A stretch of 64,000 nucleotides of DNA from Candidatus Rokuibacteriota bacterium (GCA_003220535.1 QHSU01000073.1:21064-85063); one strand, 5' to 3'; counted from the first letter of the stretch, positions 8,259 through 16,297 are shown. Notes: generated by a model not told the origin, from the letters alone. A program made the numbers and translations.

Positions 8259-9382
8259 GGCGAGCCTGGAGCCGTCTCTTCGGCGGACGCTTCTGGACGC
8301 TGGCGCTGAAGGAGCTCCGCCAGATCCGGCGCGACCGGCGGCTCACGCTCTCGCTGATCGTGCCGCCGACGCTCCAGATTCTGTTGTTCGGCTTCGCGCT
8401 GGACTCCGACGTGCGGAACCTGCGCCTGGGCATCGTCGACGAGAGCCGCACAACCGAGAGCCGTCAGCTGATCTCGGCGCTCACCGAGAACGACACGTTC
8501 AAGGTCGCCGGGTTCTATACGACGTCGGCTGTGCTCGGGGAGGCCCTGGCCGACGGGCGCCTAGAGATAGGCGTCGTGGTGCCGTACGACTTCGCCAAGC
8601 TGCGCGCGCGAGGGCGCCCGGTGACGGTGCAGGTGTTGCTCAACGCCGCCAATGCCAACACCGCGCAGATCGCCCAGGGTTACATCGAGGGCGCGGTCGC
8701 CTGGCTCAACCGAGGCGTCGACGGCGCGCCGGCGGTACCGCCCGTCGAGCTCCGGGCGGCGTACCTCTACAACCCGGGCCTCGTCAACGCCTGGTTCATC
8801 GTGACGGGCGTGTTCGGGACGCTGATCATCTTGAACGGCTCGCTCGTGTCCGCGGCCACGATGATTCGGGAGAAGGAGCGGGGGACCGTCGAGCAGCTCC
8901 TGATGACCCCGGCCAGCGCGCTCGAGATCGTGGCGGCCAAGATGGTGCCGCTCTTTATTTTGCTCATGGCGATGGTCGGGCTCGTGCTGACCGTCGCGGG
9001 TCTCGTGTTCCACGTCCCGTTCCGCGGCAGCGCCGGGCTCGCGCTCGCCGCCTGCGCGTGCTGCGTATTGACCGGGATCGGCCTCGGCACCTTCGTCTCG
9101 ACGCTCGCCCGTTCAGCCAACCAGACGCAGCTCATCGGCTTCTTCGTGAACCCGCCGCTCGCGATGCTGTCCGGGGGCCTGACGCCGATCGAGGCGATGC
9201 CGAAGTGGGTCCAGCCGCTGACGCTCCTCAATCCGATCGCGCACTTCGCCACGATCGCGCGCAGCGTGCTGATCAAGGGCGCCGGCCTCGACGTCGTCTA
9301 TCCGAATCTCCTCGCGCTGATCGCCCTGGCGAGTCTCTTCGTGGGCGTCAGCGCCTGGCGGTTCCGGCGCCAGCTGAGCTAG
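8255..9382 (+). CDS. ybhR: ABC-2 type permease, second of pair (YbhR-like)
   Basis: 375 residues from ATG 8255, which overlaps the preceding TGA. Same topology as its neighbour: KELRQIRRDRRLTLSLIVPPTLQILLFGFAL near the start, large extracytoplasmic domain, then helices with NGSLVSAATMIREKERGTVEQLLMTP and LSGGLTPIEAMPKWVQPLTLLNPIAHF. It completes the exporter. Substrate is unknown; related exporters handle drugs and ions. Debris of an SDR gene begins about 45 bases after its stop. Confidence 0.88.
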   Translation: MRRAWSRLFGGRFWTLALKELRQIRRDRRLTLSLIVPPTLQILLFGFALDSDVRNLRLGIVDESRTTESRQLISALTENDTFKVAGFYTTSAVLGEALADGRLEIGVVVPYDFAKLRARGRPVTVQVLLNAANANTAQIAQGYIEGAVAWLNRGVDGAPAVPPVELRAAYLYNPGLVNAWFIVTGVFGTLIILNGSLVSAATMIREKERGTVEQLLMTPASALEIVAAKMVPLFILLMAMVGLVLTVAGLVFHVPFRGSAGLALAACACCVLTGIGLGTFVSTLARSANQTQLIGFFVNPPLAMLSGGLTPIEAMPKWVQPLTLLNPIAHFATIARSVLIKGAGLDVVYPNLLALIALASLFVGVSAWRFRRQLS

Positions 9383-9427
9383 GGCACGGTCTTTCGCGCT
9401 CTTTCGCGGGAGTGACCGGCGACGCCA

Positions 9428-9516
9428 CCCTGGCGCTGTTCGGTCGCGTCGACGTTCTCGTGAACAACGCCTCGATCCCGGGCGGCATGGTGCGCGGCCC
9501 GTTGGCGGAGGCCGAC
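9428..9516 (+). pseudogene. internal fragment of an SDR gene
   Basis: About 90 bases closely match 16602-16690 inside the intact SDR gene of this window: FGRVDVLVNNASIPGGMVRGPLAEAD against LGRIDVLVNNASTPGGMVRGPLAEAD. There is no start, no cofactor-binding N-terminus and no C-terminus; the match stops at GAGGCCGACGA and unrelated sequence follows. The complementary C-terminal part of a similar gene is at 19841-20308. Confidence 0.8.
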
Positions 9517-9548
9517 GATATCCGGCCGGCGATCTGGGATCCCGTGGG

Positions 9549-9731
9549 TCAGCTGGCTTTCTCTCCGCGTGAGGAAGCGGCGGCCCAGCGCCGCGCGAGC
9601 GCGATCATGTCCGCTTGGTGCTCCGGCCAGTCGTGCAGGGTGGCGGGATCGAAATCTGCACCGCTTGGCCGGACGAGCGTGTGAACTTCGTCGATCTCGA
9701 ACGCCTTCACCTTGTGGATGGGATGTCTCAT
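9549..9731 (-). pseudogene. DUF2442-like protein with internal deletion
   Basis: 60 codons. Residues 1-13 (MRHPIHKVKAFEI) look like the DUF2442 N-terminus. They are joined directly to EVHTLVRPSGADFDPATLHDW, which matches its C-terminal motif (T-x-V-W-P-N-G-A-D-x-D-P-x-x-L). The 40-45 middle residues of the roughly 90-residue family are missing. An AAGGTAGG site precedes ATG 9731. DUF2442 genes usually sit beside a DUF4160 partner in toxin-antitoxin-like pairs; none is here. The family call rests on the C-terminal motif only. Confidence 0.55.
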
Positions 9732-9873
9732 GCGCCTACCTTATCGAAGGGGCTCGATGATAGAATCGGGCGATCTCTGGCATCGCAGCTTGCGATCACC
9801 GGAGAAAGCGGCGCCGAGCCTCGCGATGACCAATGACCTCTCCCATAGTGATAGATTCAGCGGACCCGACCAA
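9732..9873. other. short gap, no gene seen
   Basis: Nothing recognisable as coding. On the minus strand TATCAT around 9757-9762 could be the promoter of the DUF2442 remnant. Confidence 0.4.
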
Positions 9874-10227
9874 CTAGCCACCGCGCAGCCAGTGGCGATA
9901 GGCCGCGATCCACTCGCTGCCTGCCGGCGGCGGTGACGGCAATGGGAGATCGAGGAGTGGCACAGTCTGACGCGTGCCCGCTCGGCGACAGACTGCAACG
10001 ATCTCGTCCCGCAACGTCAGTTGAACGCGCACCACGGTAACCGAGACTCCGAGCACGGTTGTCTCGAATGGAATCGCAAGGTTGTCCTCGATCATCGTGT
10101 ACAGGCCAGTGACCTGCTCTGATTCGTTGTAGCAGTCGACGACCGCTTCCTCGACCAGCTTGTCGAGGCGTGCCTTGCTGAGCCGCACGAAGCCAGTCTT
10201 GCCCTTACGCCGTCGTGTGTTCCTCAC
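9874..10227 (-). CDS. CcbP-like (calcium-binding family) conserved protein
   Basis: 117 residues, start GTG 10227 sharing one base with the stop of the helicase gene upstream (TAGTG), so translation is probably coupled. Seen: SKARLDKLVEEAVVDCYNESEQVTGLYTMIEDNLAIPFETTVLG, which matches the CcbP pattern V-D-x-Y-x-x-x-E-x-x-x-G-x(6)-E-x-x-L-x-x-P-F, then DEIVAVCRRAG and a Pro-rich end. CcbP of Anabaena binds calcium through acidic residues; here the acidic patch is DCYNESE. Linkage to a primase-helicase suggests an accessory role, not established. Confidence 0.65.
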   Translation of the reverse strand: MRNTRRRKGKTGFVRLSKARLDKLVEEAVVDCYNESEQVTGLYTMIEDNLAIPFETTVLGVSVTVVRVQLTLRDEIVAVCRRAGTRQTVPLLDLPLPSPPPAGSEWIAAYRHWLRGG

Positions 10228-12686
10228 TACCCTGCGACCACGGGTTCGGTATTCGCTTCCTCGTACCCAGGCGGCAAAGAGTTTCTCGCGTAGCCGATCG
10301 CGCGGTATCCACGCAGGCGCTTCTCGAACATCCGGTGGAGCATGGGGATCTCACGATCCACGTAGTCGTAGATCCGGACCTCGTCTTGCCGGGGTACAGG
10401 CGATGAAGCCTGCCGGTGTACTGCACGAGGGTGCCCTTCCAGGAGACGGGCATCGCCAGGAACAAGGTATCGAGCCGCGCGTCGTCGAATCCTTCGCCAA
10501 TGTAGCGGCCGGTGGCGAGGAGGAGTCTTGGCTCGTTGTCCGGGATGGCGGCCAGAGTCGCGAAGACAGCGCGCCGCTCGGTCGGCGTCATGCCTCCCCG
10601 GAGGACGACGAGATGGCGAAGCATCTCCCCGAAGACGGTGGGCAAAGTACTCGAGATGGTCCTTGCGCTCGGTCAATATGATTGGTGAACGCCCTTCGGC
10701 CAGCGCGCCCGCAACGTCGGCTAGGATGAGCCGGTTGCGGCCTTCATCGGTTGCTAACGCCGCGTAGAGTGGCTGGATCCGGTCGAGCGACACCGTGCGA
10801 CCACGGCCGAACGCCGTCTCGCGAACGATCAGCCGGTGATCGAACGGCCGCCGCGCCGCATCGGTACGGGCGTCGACCGCAAAGCGCACCGGACCAAGCT
10901 GCATCTCGGCGATCGGGTGAAGGCCATCCCTCCGGCGCGGGGTGGCCGTCAGGCCGGTGACGAAGCGCGCCTTGACCTCCGACAGCACTCGCTCGAAGGA
11001 CACGGCAGGGACGTGGTGACACTCATCGACAATCACGTGGCCGTACGTCGCCACCAAGTCGTTGACGCGGTCCAGGCGGACGAGACTCTGGATCATCGCC
11101 ACGTCCAGCTGGCCGTTGGCGGTGTGCTTGCCGGCACCAATCTGGCCGATGGCTTTCGGAGCGAGGCCCAGGAACATCGACAGCTGGGCAACCCACTGAT
11201 CGAGGAGAGGCTGCCGGTGGACCAGGACGAGTGTGCTGCGGGATCGGGCGGCGATCAGATAGGTACCGATGACAGTCTTGCCGACACCCGGCGGCGCGAC
11301 CAAGACGCCGAAGTTGTCACGCAGCAGAGCCCGGCAAGCCTTCTTCTGCACGGGGGTGAGTTGATCCTGAAACGTCACGTCCAGCGGGTTGCCATCGCAG
11401 CGCTGGTCGTCGACGAGGAGGGCGCTGTCGTGCTCCCGAAGGAGCTGTTCGAGTTCGGCGACACAGCCGCGAGGCAGCGCGACATGCTCCGGCAACTCCA
11501 CGGCACAGGCGATCACGCGAGGCGTGAGCGCCGTAGAGAGCCGGAGGCTCTGCTTCTTGTAGAACTCGGGATTCTGAAACGCTGCAAGGCGCTTGATCTG
11601 GTTGAGGTGGGTCGGCGCCAAGCCAGCCTTTGCCACGAAGAGGCGTTGCGATAGGACGGCGCGCACCTCCGGCGGAGGCGGCGTGCTGAACCGGGCTTGC
11701 GGCTGGCCAGAGGGCAGGCGATTCCAGGGCGCCATGGTGTCGGTGTCCGCCGTGTCACTCAGCCGCACGCCAACCACCATTCCTCTGCGGGCCGCCTCGC
11801 GGGCGATGTCGTCGACCGCCGAGGTCTTGATGCGCGGGTGTTCGGCGAGGAACCGCCACTGATCAGTGTGAGGGGTGAGGTGTTCGTCGAGGAAGACTGT
11901 ATTGCCTGCCTGCCGCGGGCCGTGCTGGAGCGGAAGCGCGATGAGGTTGCCGAAGCCGCCGCGGGGGAGGGTGTCCTGGTTGGGAAAGAGCCGGTCGTAC
12001 GACGCCATGCTCAGCTGATGGCGTCGCGCCATCGTCTCGGTGACGATGTAGCAGCCCATCTTGCGGGCGGTGGTCGCCGCCACCGGCGCTGAGAAGAAGA
12101 ACCACACGTGCGCGCCGTTGCCCGACCGTGACCGCTCTACGGCAGCTGGCAGACCCGCCATGCGACAAGTCTCCATGAAGGCCGCCACGTCATCGGTCCA
12201 GGACGTCTTGTCGAAGTCTGCCGCCAAGAACCAGCACGTCTCGTCGGTCAGGAGGGGATAGACGCCAACGACGTGGCGCCCCTGGAGGTGATCGAGAATC
12301 ACGCGATCCTCGACGGCCAGGAATGCCTGGTTCGGGCACTCCCCGCACTTGATCCGGGGCTTCTCGCAGACATCACGGACCCACTCGTTCGCACAGACGG
12401 GCGCGTACCCTTTACGCCCGGTCTTCACGTTGGTCCAGAGCTTCGGATATACGTCCTCACGGCCGCGGAACATCGAGCGGAACAGGGCCACCTTCTCTGC
12501 GGAGGTCATGGGCGCGGTGGGCGCGGGAATGAGGGCGGGTGCCGTCGGAGGTGACGACCGTCCGGCTTCGAGTTCCGTCCTCAGAGACTCAAGGGCGGCT
12601 CGCGACTCCTTGAGTTCTCTTTCAAGACGGGCAATCCGCGCTTCCTCCCGAGCGACTGCATCAGCCGGGTCGCTGGTGAACGGCAT
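10227..12686 (-). pseudogene. TOTE-type primase-SF2 helicase, two compensating frameshifts
   Basis: About 820 codons. N-terminal coiled coil (10-42); Cys cluster C98, C107, C114, C117 (likely zinc); archaeo-eukaryotic primase core with AADFDK (155-160), SGNGAHVWFF (188-197) and LIALPLQ (248-254), as in AEP-TOTE proteins; then an SF2 helicase with PPGVGKT (465-471), DECHH (554-558) and GLTATP (578-583). Helicase lobe 2 is out of frame between about 10385 and 10620. There the shifted frame reads RHLVVLRGGMTPTERR, LLLATGRYIGEGFDD and YTGRLHRLYPGKT, after which the original frame resumes with EVRIYDYVDREIPML. The right-hand shift looks like one lost G at PGKT/EVRI. This is either an inactivated gene or a sequence error. 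Confidence 0.82.
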
Positions 12687-12854
12687 CGCCGGGATTGTAG
12701 CCGGAAGGAGACGCTCGCTCTATAGGGCTATCGGCCTCGTCGGCCGGGAAGTCGATGCGCCAGCGCCACCAGGCGCTCTAGCGTGGTGTATCGAAGATCG
12801 GGCATGTTCGGCGGCGCCACGCGAATGTTAGACTCTATTTGTCAGGTTGCTCAC

Positions 12855-13055
12855 ATGGGCAAGATCGAGAACATCGAACGGCAGATCGAGGCGCTCTCGC
12901 CCGAGGAGCTCGCTCAGTTCCGCGCCTGGTTTCTGGAGTTCGACTGGGCAGCCTGGGACCGTCAGCTGGAGGCGGACATCCAGGCCGGGAAGCTCGATCG
13001 CCTTGCACAGGAAGCGCGCCGCGATCACGCTGCCGGTAAAACCACGCCTCTCTGA
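12855..13055 (+). CDS. small antitoxin of a type II toxin-antitoxin pair
   Basis: 66 residues: MGKIENIERQIEALSPEELA then FRAWFLEFDWAAWDRQLEAD, then QAGKLDRLAQEAR and a basic GKTTPL end. This is the compact acidic antitoxin family commonly encoded before RelE/ParE-like toxins. The frame extends upstream to 12783, but ATG 12855 aligns with the family start. Its TGA overlaps the toxin's presumed CTG start (CTGA). It should neutralise the downstream toxin and may repress the pair. Confidence 0.75.
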   Translation: MGKIENIERQIEALSPEELAQFRAWFLEFDWAAWDRQLEADIQAGKLDRLAQEARRDHAAGKTTPL

Positions 13056-13306
13056 CTCATCACGCCTCGCCGGAGTTCTGGGCCTCGTATCGGAACCTTC
13101 TGCCGGAGATCCAGAGACTCGCCGATCAGGCTTTCGAGCGCCTCAAGCAGGACCCGCGGCACCCGGCCCTTCGGTTCAAGAAGACCGGAGACGTCTGGTC
13201 GGCGCGGGTAGGCAGCCGCCACCGCGCCTTGGCCATCGAGGTGGACGACGGGCTCGTCTGGTTCTGGATCGGGAGCCACGCCGAATACGACAGACTGCTC
13301 GGCTGA
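13052..13306 (+). CDS. RelE/ParE-superfamily toxin, apparent CTG start
   Basis: 84 codons from CTG 13052: LTHHASPEFWASYRNLLPEI, RLADQAFERLKQDPRHPALR, FKKTGDVWSARVGSRHRALA, VWFWIGSHAEYDRLLG. These are the helix pair, the RFKK strand, the WSARVG-x-x-(H/Y)RAL core and the HAEYD end of RelE-like toxins that pair with the preceding antitoxin. The frame is closed by TAA at 13037-13039, and no ATG, GTG or TTG lies between that stop and the family's conserved start. So it uses CTG overlapping the antitoxin TGA, or has lost its start. Otherwise full length. Confidence 0.75.
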   Translation: MTHHASPEFWASYRNLLPEIQRLADQAFERLKQDPRHPALRFKKTGDVWSARVGSRHRALAIEVDDGLVWFWIGSHAEYDRLLG

Positions 13307-13310
13307 GACC

Positions 13311-13490
13311 TCAGCTCGCTCTCCTGAACAAAGCGTAGCGCTCGGCCAGGAAGTCGCGATTGGGCTTGAGGTGATAGGCACGCGGTACAGGGATGCGCCG
13401 GCCTTGAAAGCCCTGCAGGCCATGCTGGAGCATCGGCCCGTCGATTTCCTCTAGTACGTTGAGGCGCACGGTGACGTCGAGGTCCGCGTG
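13311..13490 (-). pseudogene. C-terminal fragment of an HNH-type putative restriction endonuclease
   Basis: About 57 codons ending in TGA at 13311: DLDVTVRLNVLEEIDGPMLQ, HGLQGFQGRRIPVPRAYH, then LKPNRDFLAERYALFRRAS. It resembles the conserved tail of predicted HNH restriction endonucleases (x-R-x-x-VLEEIDGPML-x-HGLQ-x-x-H, then P-R, then R-P-x-x-x-x-LA-x-R-x-x-x-F). No HNH motif or start remains, and at its 5' side it abuts the HEPN fragment. Family identity is judged from the tail only. Confidence 0.55.
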
Positions 13491-13609
13491 ACGCCGATGA
13501 GGTAGCGGTCGAGCCCTGACCGCTTGAGGCCGGCGAACTCGTTCGCGTCCGGCGCCTCCTTGCGCAGGGCCTTGCCCGGTCCACAGAGGTTGTCAAGCGG
13601 CGAGGCCAC
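13491..13609 (-). pseudogene. truncated HEPN-domain partner of the MNT gene
   Basis: From GTG 13609, overlapping the end of the MNT gene: VASPLDNLCGPGKALRKEAP, then DANEFAGLKRSGL, the N-terminus of the HEPN proteins that accompany MNT antitoxins. After about 33 codons the similarity ends and the HNH tail fragment begins, so roughly 100 residues including the catalytic R-x(4-6)-H region are gone. Confidence 0.65.
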
Positions 13610-14225
13610 GCTCGTCGCCAATCAGCCACAGCTTGGGCTGCGCCAGTACTCGCGTCACGAACGCATTGTCCTGCTTGAGCCGCTTGGACAACTCCTTCGA
13701 GGTATAGATAGTCGGCGCGACCTTCCGTCCGAGCTGAGCCGAGGCGCCTTCTAAGGCGGCGAAGAGATCGGCGTAGGTCAGGCGGTCGCTGACGACCATC
13801 AGATCGATGTCGCTGGCGGCGGTGTCCTGGTCTTTGGCGATCGATCCGTAGACAAACGCGGCGCGGATGCTTCGCGAGACGGGTGCCAGCGCCGCGCGCA
13901 GGACGTCCGCCAGCCCCGACGTCTTGAGCACGAGCGCCCGCAGCTCTGCGAACACTGGCGAACCGGCATTTGCCTGATAGTGCTTTTGATTGCCGACACG
14001 GGCAACGACCACCAGGCCGGAGGCCTCCAGCCACGCGAGCTCGCGCTGCACGGCGCCGGTACCGGAGCGCGCCAAGCCTATCACCTCGTTGGCGTAGAAG
14101 CTCCGGTGGGGATTGCCGAAGAGCACGCCGAGCACGCGCTGCTGGACCTTGGCAAACAGCGCGTCGGCCAGGCCGGGGGGTGGCGCCGCCGGAAGCTGCT
14201 TTCGGCGAGTCCGATTCATTCCCAT
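13593..14225 (-). CDS. HTH-MNT nucleotidyltransferase antitoxin
   Basis: About 210 residues. N-terminal winged HTH (about 15-80): VQQRVLGVLFGNPHRSFYANEVIGLARSGTGAVQRELAWLEASGLV. C-terminal minimal nucleotidyltransferase: FVYGSIAKDQDTAASDIDLMVV has the GS-x(n)-D-x-D catalytic motif. Such proteins act as antitoxins to HEPN toxins, and the partner, just downstream and overlapping, is truncated here. Start is ATG 14225 or 14219; two CATACCCAG repeats and a TATCAT box lie immediately upstream, giving an almost leaderless transcript. The intact antitoxin without toxin may persist as a regulator. Confidence 0.8.
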   Translation of the reverse strand: MGMNRTRRKQLPAAPPPGLADALFAKVQQRVLGVLFGNPHRSFYANEVIGLARSGTGAVQRELAWLEASGLVVVARVGNQKHYQANAGSPVFAELRALVLKTSGLADVLRAALAPVSRSIRAAFVYGSIAKDQDTAASDIDLMVVSDRLTYADLFAALEGASAQLGRKVAPTIYTSKELSKRLKQDNAFVTRVLAQPKLWLIGDERGLAA

Positions 14226-14226
14226 G

Positions 14227-14256
14227 CTGGGTATGATAAACCCCGCCCTGGGTATG
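14227..14256 (-). promoter_or_regulatory. two direct 9-base repeats overlapping the MNT promoter
   Basis: On the minus strand CATACCCAG occurs at 14248-14256 and again at 14227-14235, 21 bases apart (two helical turns), the second one base from ATG 14225. TATCAT at 14232-14237 would serve as the -10 box. This suits autorepression by the HTH-MNT protein. Function is inferred from geometry. Confidence 0.5.
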
Positions 14257-14339
14257 TTCCAAGGACGGAGCGAACTCCTCTTGGACCTCGGCACCCAGGA
14301 TGACTCTGGCCCACGCAAGCGGGATGGCGCCGGCGAGTG

Positions 14340-14943
14340 TCAACGAGCCGGCACGGGCTTTTCCCGAGTGGCAAAGTCGACCGCAACAACGACGAGATCC
14401 TTGAAGGCGCGAGCCCCGAACAACGTCCCGTAGTTTCTGCGAATACACGATCGCTTCGGCGCTCAAGAGCTGGAAGGTTCGATATAGCTCAGCGAGCGTA
14501 GGCTGCCTGGCGACTCTGACCAGGGCGTCGGTCAGCGCGATCAACAGTTGCCGGGGACCGTCGCCGTGGATGTAGGCGTCGGTTCCCCCGAGATCGCTCA
14601 GTGTCTGCTGGACCCTAAACGGGCGCGCCTCCAGAAGGAACCACTGATGAGCGGGGCGCCAGCGGGCGGTGGCAACAGCCAGGCCGACTTCGAAAGGCAT
14701 GTTGAACCGCGGCGCGCCGCGGGAGAGTTGAACCCGACTGAGGTCGTGGAAGGAGTATCGGCATGCCGAGATCAGCTCGAGGATGCGGTCTAGCCGCCGT
14801 TTAGGGCCGGGGATCTCGAGCGTGGCCCGAGGGCGAAGCCCGAAGGCGCAGAGACCAGCGATCAGCGCGACGAACAATTTCTCGTAGCGTGGATCGTAGG
14901 GGACGTTGAGGAAGACGTTCTGAGGCGAGTATCGCTCAGCGAT
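14340..14943 (-). pseudogene. TIR/deoxyribosyltransferase-like protein, copy 1, frameshifted
   Basis: About 200 codons. Seen: RYSPQNVFLNVPYDPRYEKL (first strand), ISACRYSFHDLSRV, APRFNMPFEVGLAVA (the Glu-bearing helix), YIHGDGPRQLLIALTDALV. The fold pattern recalls nucleoside deoxyribosyltransferase-like and TIR-like domains, but the family has no name I can give with certainty. Compared with copy 2, one extra base near 14448 shifts the frame for the last 30 or so codons; the true end (REKPVPAR then TGA) is at 14340. No ATG, GTG or TTG lies at the family start. ATC 14943, six bases after the HTH gene's TGA and in the same frame, fits the position of Met. Confidence 0.7.
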
Positions 14944-14946
14944 CGG

Positions 14947-15138
14947 TCAGCTTCGGGGTGCCGTGCGCCGCCTCGTTGCGGTCCGCTTCCTGGTGCTCCG
15001 CTTGTCGTGACGTGCCAGGGCCTCGGTGACCATCGCCCGGAGCTCCCGGTAGCGCTTGGCCGAGACGCCGAGCACCCGGGCGGTCGCGGCAGGCGTGGGG
15101 TAGGGGGTCGTGATCACCGCGCGCGGTCGCAACGCCAT
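14947..15138 (-). CDS. small HTH-like protein of the duplicated cassette, copy 1
   Basis: 63 residues: MALRPRAVITTPYPTPAATA, then RVLGVSAKRYRELRAMVTEA, then a Lys/Arg/Thr-rich tail. The PTPAATARVLGVSAKRYREL part reads as a helix-turn-helix like those that choose DNA targets in small regulators or antitoxins; the basic tail suits nucleic-acid binding. GAGGTG lies 5 bases before ATG 15138. Its TGA is in the same frame as, and directly followed by, the TIR-like gene. Probably the regulator or antitoxin of that protein. Confidence 0.7.
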   Translation of the reverse strand: MALRPRAVITTPYPTPAATARVLGVSAKRYRELRAMVTEALARHDKRSTRKRTATRRRTAPRS

Positions 15139-15310
15139 GGCCCCACCTCTACGCAGCGAAGGATTTTCGTGTCAACGAGCCCGGAAGGATACATCGGAGC
15201 CAGCACGTCGACGTAGGCCTGGGGAGTTTGCCCGGCGACGTGACGGGAGTCGAGTACAATCCAGGACCGACGCTATCTCGACCTCGACTCGACTTCCAGA
15301 GGAGGCGCAT

Positions 15311-15619
15311 ATGGCTCAGGTGACGTTGCCGCCGTGGATCCAACCGCTCCAGAAGCGCGACCCGGAGTTCGTGGACTCGTACATGGCCCAGCGCGAGCGC
15401 ATCCTGCGCGACGGCGCTATACCAGCGAAGTACAAGATCCTCATGACCCTGATCGTCGACGCGATCCAGTCGCACCCGGACGGCGTGGCGAACATAGCCT
15501 ACCGGGCCCGCGGCGTCGGCGCTTCGGAGGTGGAGATTCAGGAGACGGTCGAGGTCGCGTACCTCTTCGGCGGGACGCCGGCGCTGGTGACCGCCATGAA
15601 CGCGTTCAAGACGTCATAG
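15311..15619 (+). CDS. carboxymuconolactone-decarboxylase-family (AhpD-like) protein
   Basis: 102 residues: KRDPEFVDSYMAQRERILRD, IPAKYKILMTLIVDAIQSHP, then GVGASEVEIQETVEVAYLFGG. This is the all-helical CMD/AhpD fold. The Cys-x-x-Cys redox pair of AhpD is absent (no cysteine in the protein), so a peroxidase role is unlikely. AGGAGG lies 7 bases before ATG 15311 and a TACAAT box is at 15255-15260. It converges with the methyltransferase, overlapping by 6 bases. Confidence 0.8.
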   Translation: MAQVTLPPWIQPLQKRDPEFVDSYMAQRERILRDGAIPAKYKILMTLIVDAIQSHPDGVANIAYRARGVGASEVEIQETVEVAYLFGGTPALVTAMNAFKTS

Positions 15620-16297
15620 CGGCTTCTTGGTCGAAGGCTGACAGACGAAGATCTGGTGCGAGTCCCTGAGCTGGGCCTGATGCCGGATCGCCAGGCCGGC
15701 CTCGGCCAGCAGCCACCGCCAGTCGTCGGGCGTGTACTTGTTGTGCACGGGAAAGAGGCGGAAGCCGCGCCCGGTCTCCGCCTCGCCTTCGCCGAGAACC
15801 TCTCGCCGGTACGCGAGATAGGTCGAGAGCGGCTGACGAATCCAGTCATGCAAGAGGAAGATTCCGCCGGGCGCGAGCACGCGCCGGATCTCGGAGAGCA
15901 CGGGCAATGGCTCGTCGAGCACGTGCAGCACGGACGACATGCTCACGAGGTGCACGACACCCGCGTCGTGCGGGAGCGGTTGAGTGGTCACGTCGTGAAC
16001 CGCGAACGCCGGCTTCGGCTCCCGAAACGCGAGCTGCTGACCATATGCGACCATCGCTGGCGTGACGTCGTAGCCATGCAGGGTCGCCGCCAGAAACCGT
16101 TCCCCCAGGTCGCGCAGGAGGAGACCTGGGCCGCACCCGAGGTCGATCATCACCGGGCGCGGAGGGAGAGCCGGCGCCACGTGCTTGTCGAACAGCTCCC
16201 AGAACGTCGCCCCGTAGCGGTCCGCGTGGGTGCTGACCATGCGCTGCAAGAGCTGCTCGTCCGACGCGCCACCGATCGATTGGTGGGTCGGCATCAT
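15614..16297 (-). CDS. class I SAM-dependent methyltransferase
   Basis: 227 residues. Motif I VMIDLGCGPGLLLRDLGERF (about 48-67), then LHGYDVTPAMVAYG (acidic residue after strand 2), FAVHDVTTQPLP, VVHLVSMSSVLHVLDEP and RRVLAPGGIFLLHDW: a complete methyltransferase domain of the UbiE/arsM-like kind. The C-terminal part (QPLSTYLAYRREV and TPDDWRWLLAEAGL) is the usual cap. GGGAGG precedes ATG 16297. Substrate unknown. Confidence 0.85.
   Translation of the reverse strand: MMPTHQSIGGASDEQLLQRMVSTHADRYGATFWELFDKHVAPALPPRPVMIDLGCGPGLLLRDLGERFLAATLHGYDVTPAMVAYGQQLAFREPKPAFAVHDVTTQPLPHDAGVVHLVSMSSVLHVLDEPLPVLSEIRRVLAPGGIFLLHDWIRQPLSTYLAYRREVLGEGEAETGRGFRLFPVHNKYTPDDWRWLLAEAGLAIRHQAQLRDSHQIFVCQPSTKKPL

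Larger units (their letters stand above)
14329..15191. repeat. copy 1 of an 0.86-kb duplicated cassette
   Basis: Matches 18757-19622 in the same orientation, about nine in ten bases by eye. Left ends share CGCCGGCGAG then CAACGAGCCGGCA; right ends share GATTTTCGTGTCAACG and GAAGGATACA, after which the sequences differ completely. It holds the HTH gene and the TIR-like gene. I see no terminal inverted repeats or transposase. Confidence 0.85.

Noticed and set aside
13126..14877. Apparent 583-residue minus-strand protein
   Set aside because: Only its first part (TIR-like copy 1) is real; a one-base insertion makes it read on through the MNT and toxin loci in the wrong frame.
14947..15138. Selenocysteine at the TGA between HTH and effector frames
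   Set aside because: The codon is not in a conserved redox context and I see no selenocysteine insertion hairpin after it; other explanations are simpler.
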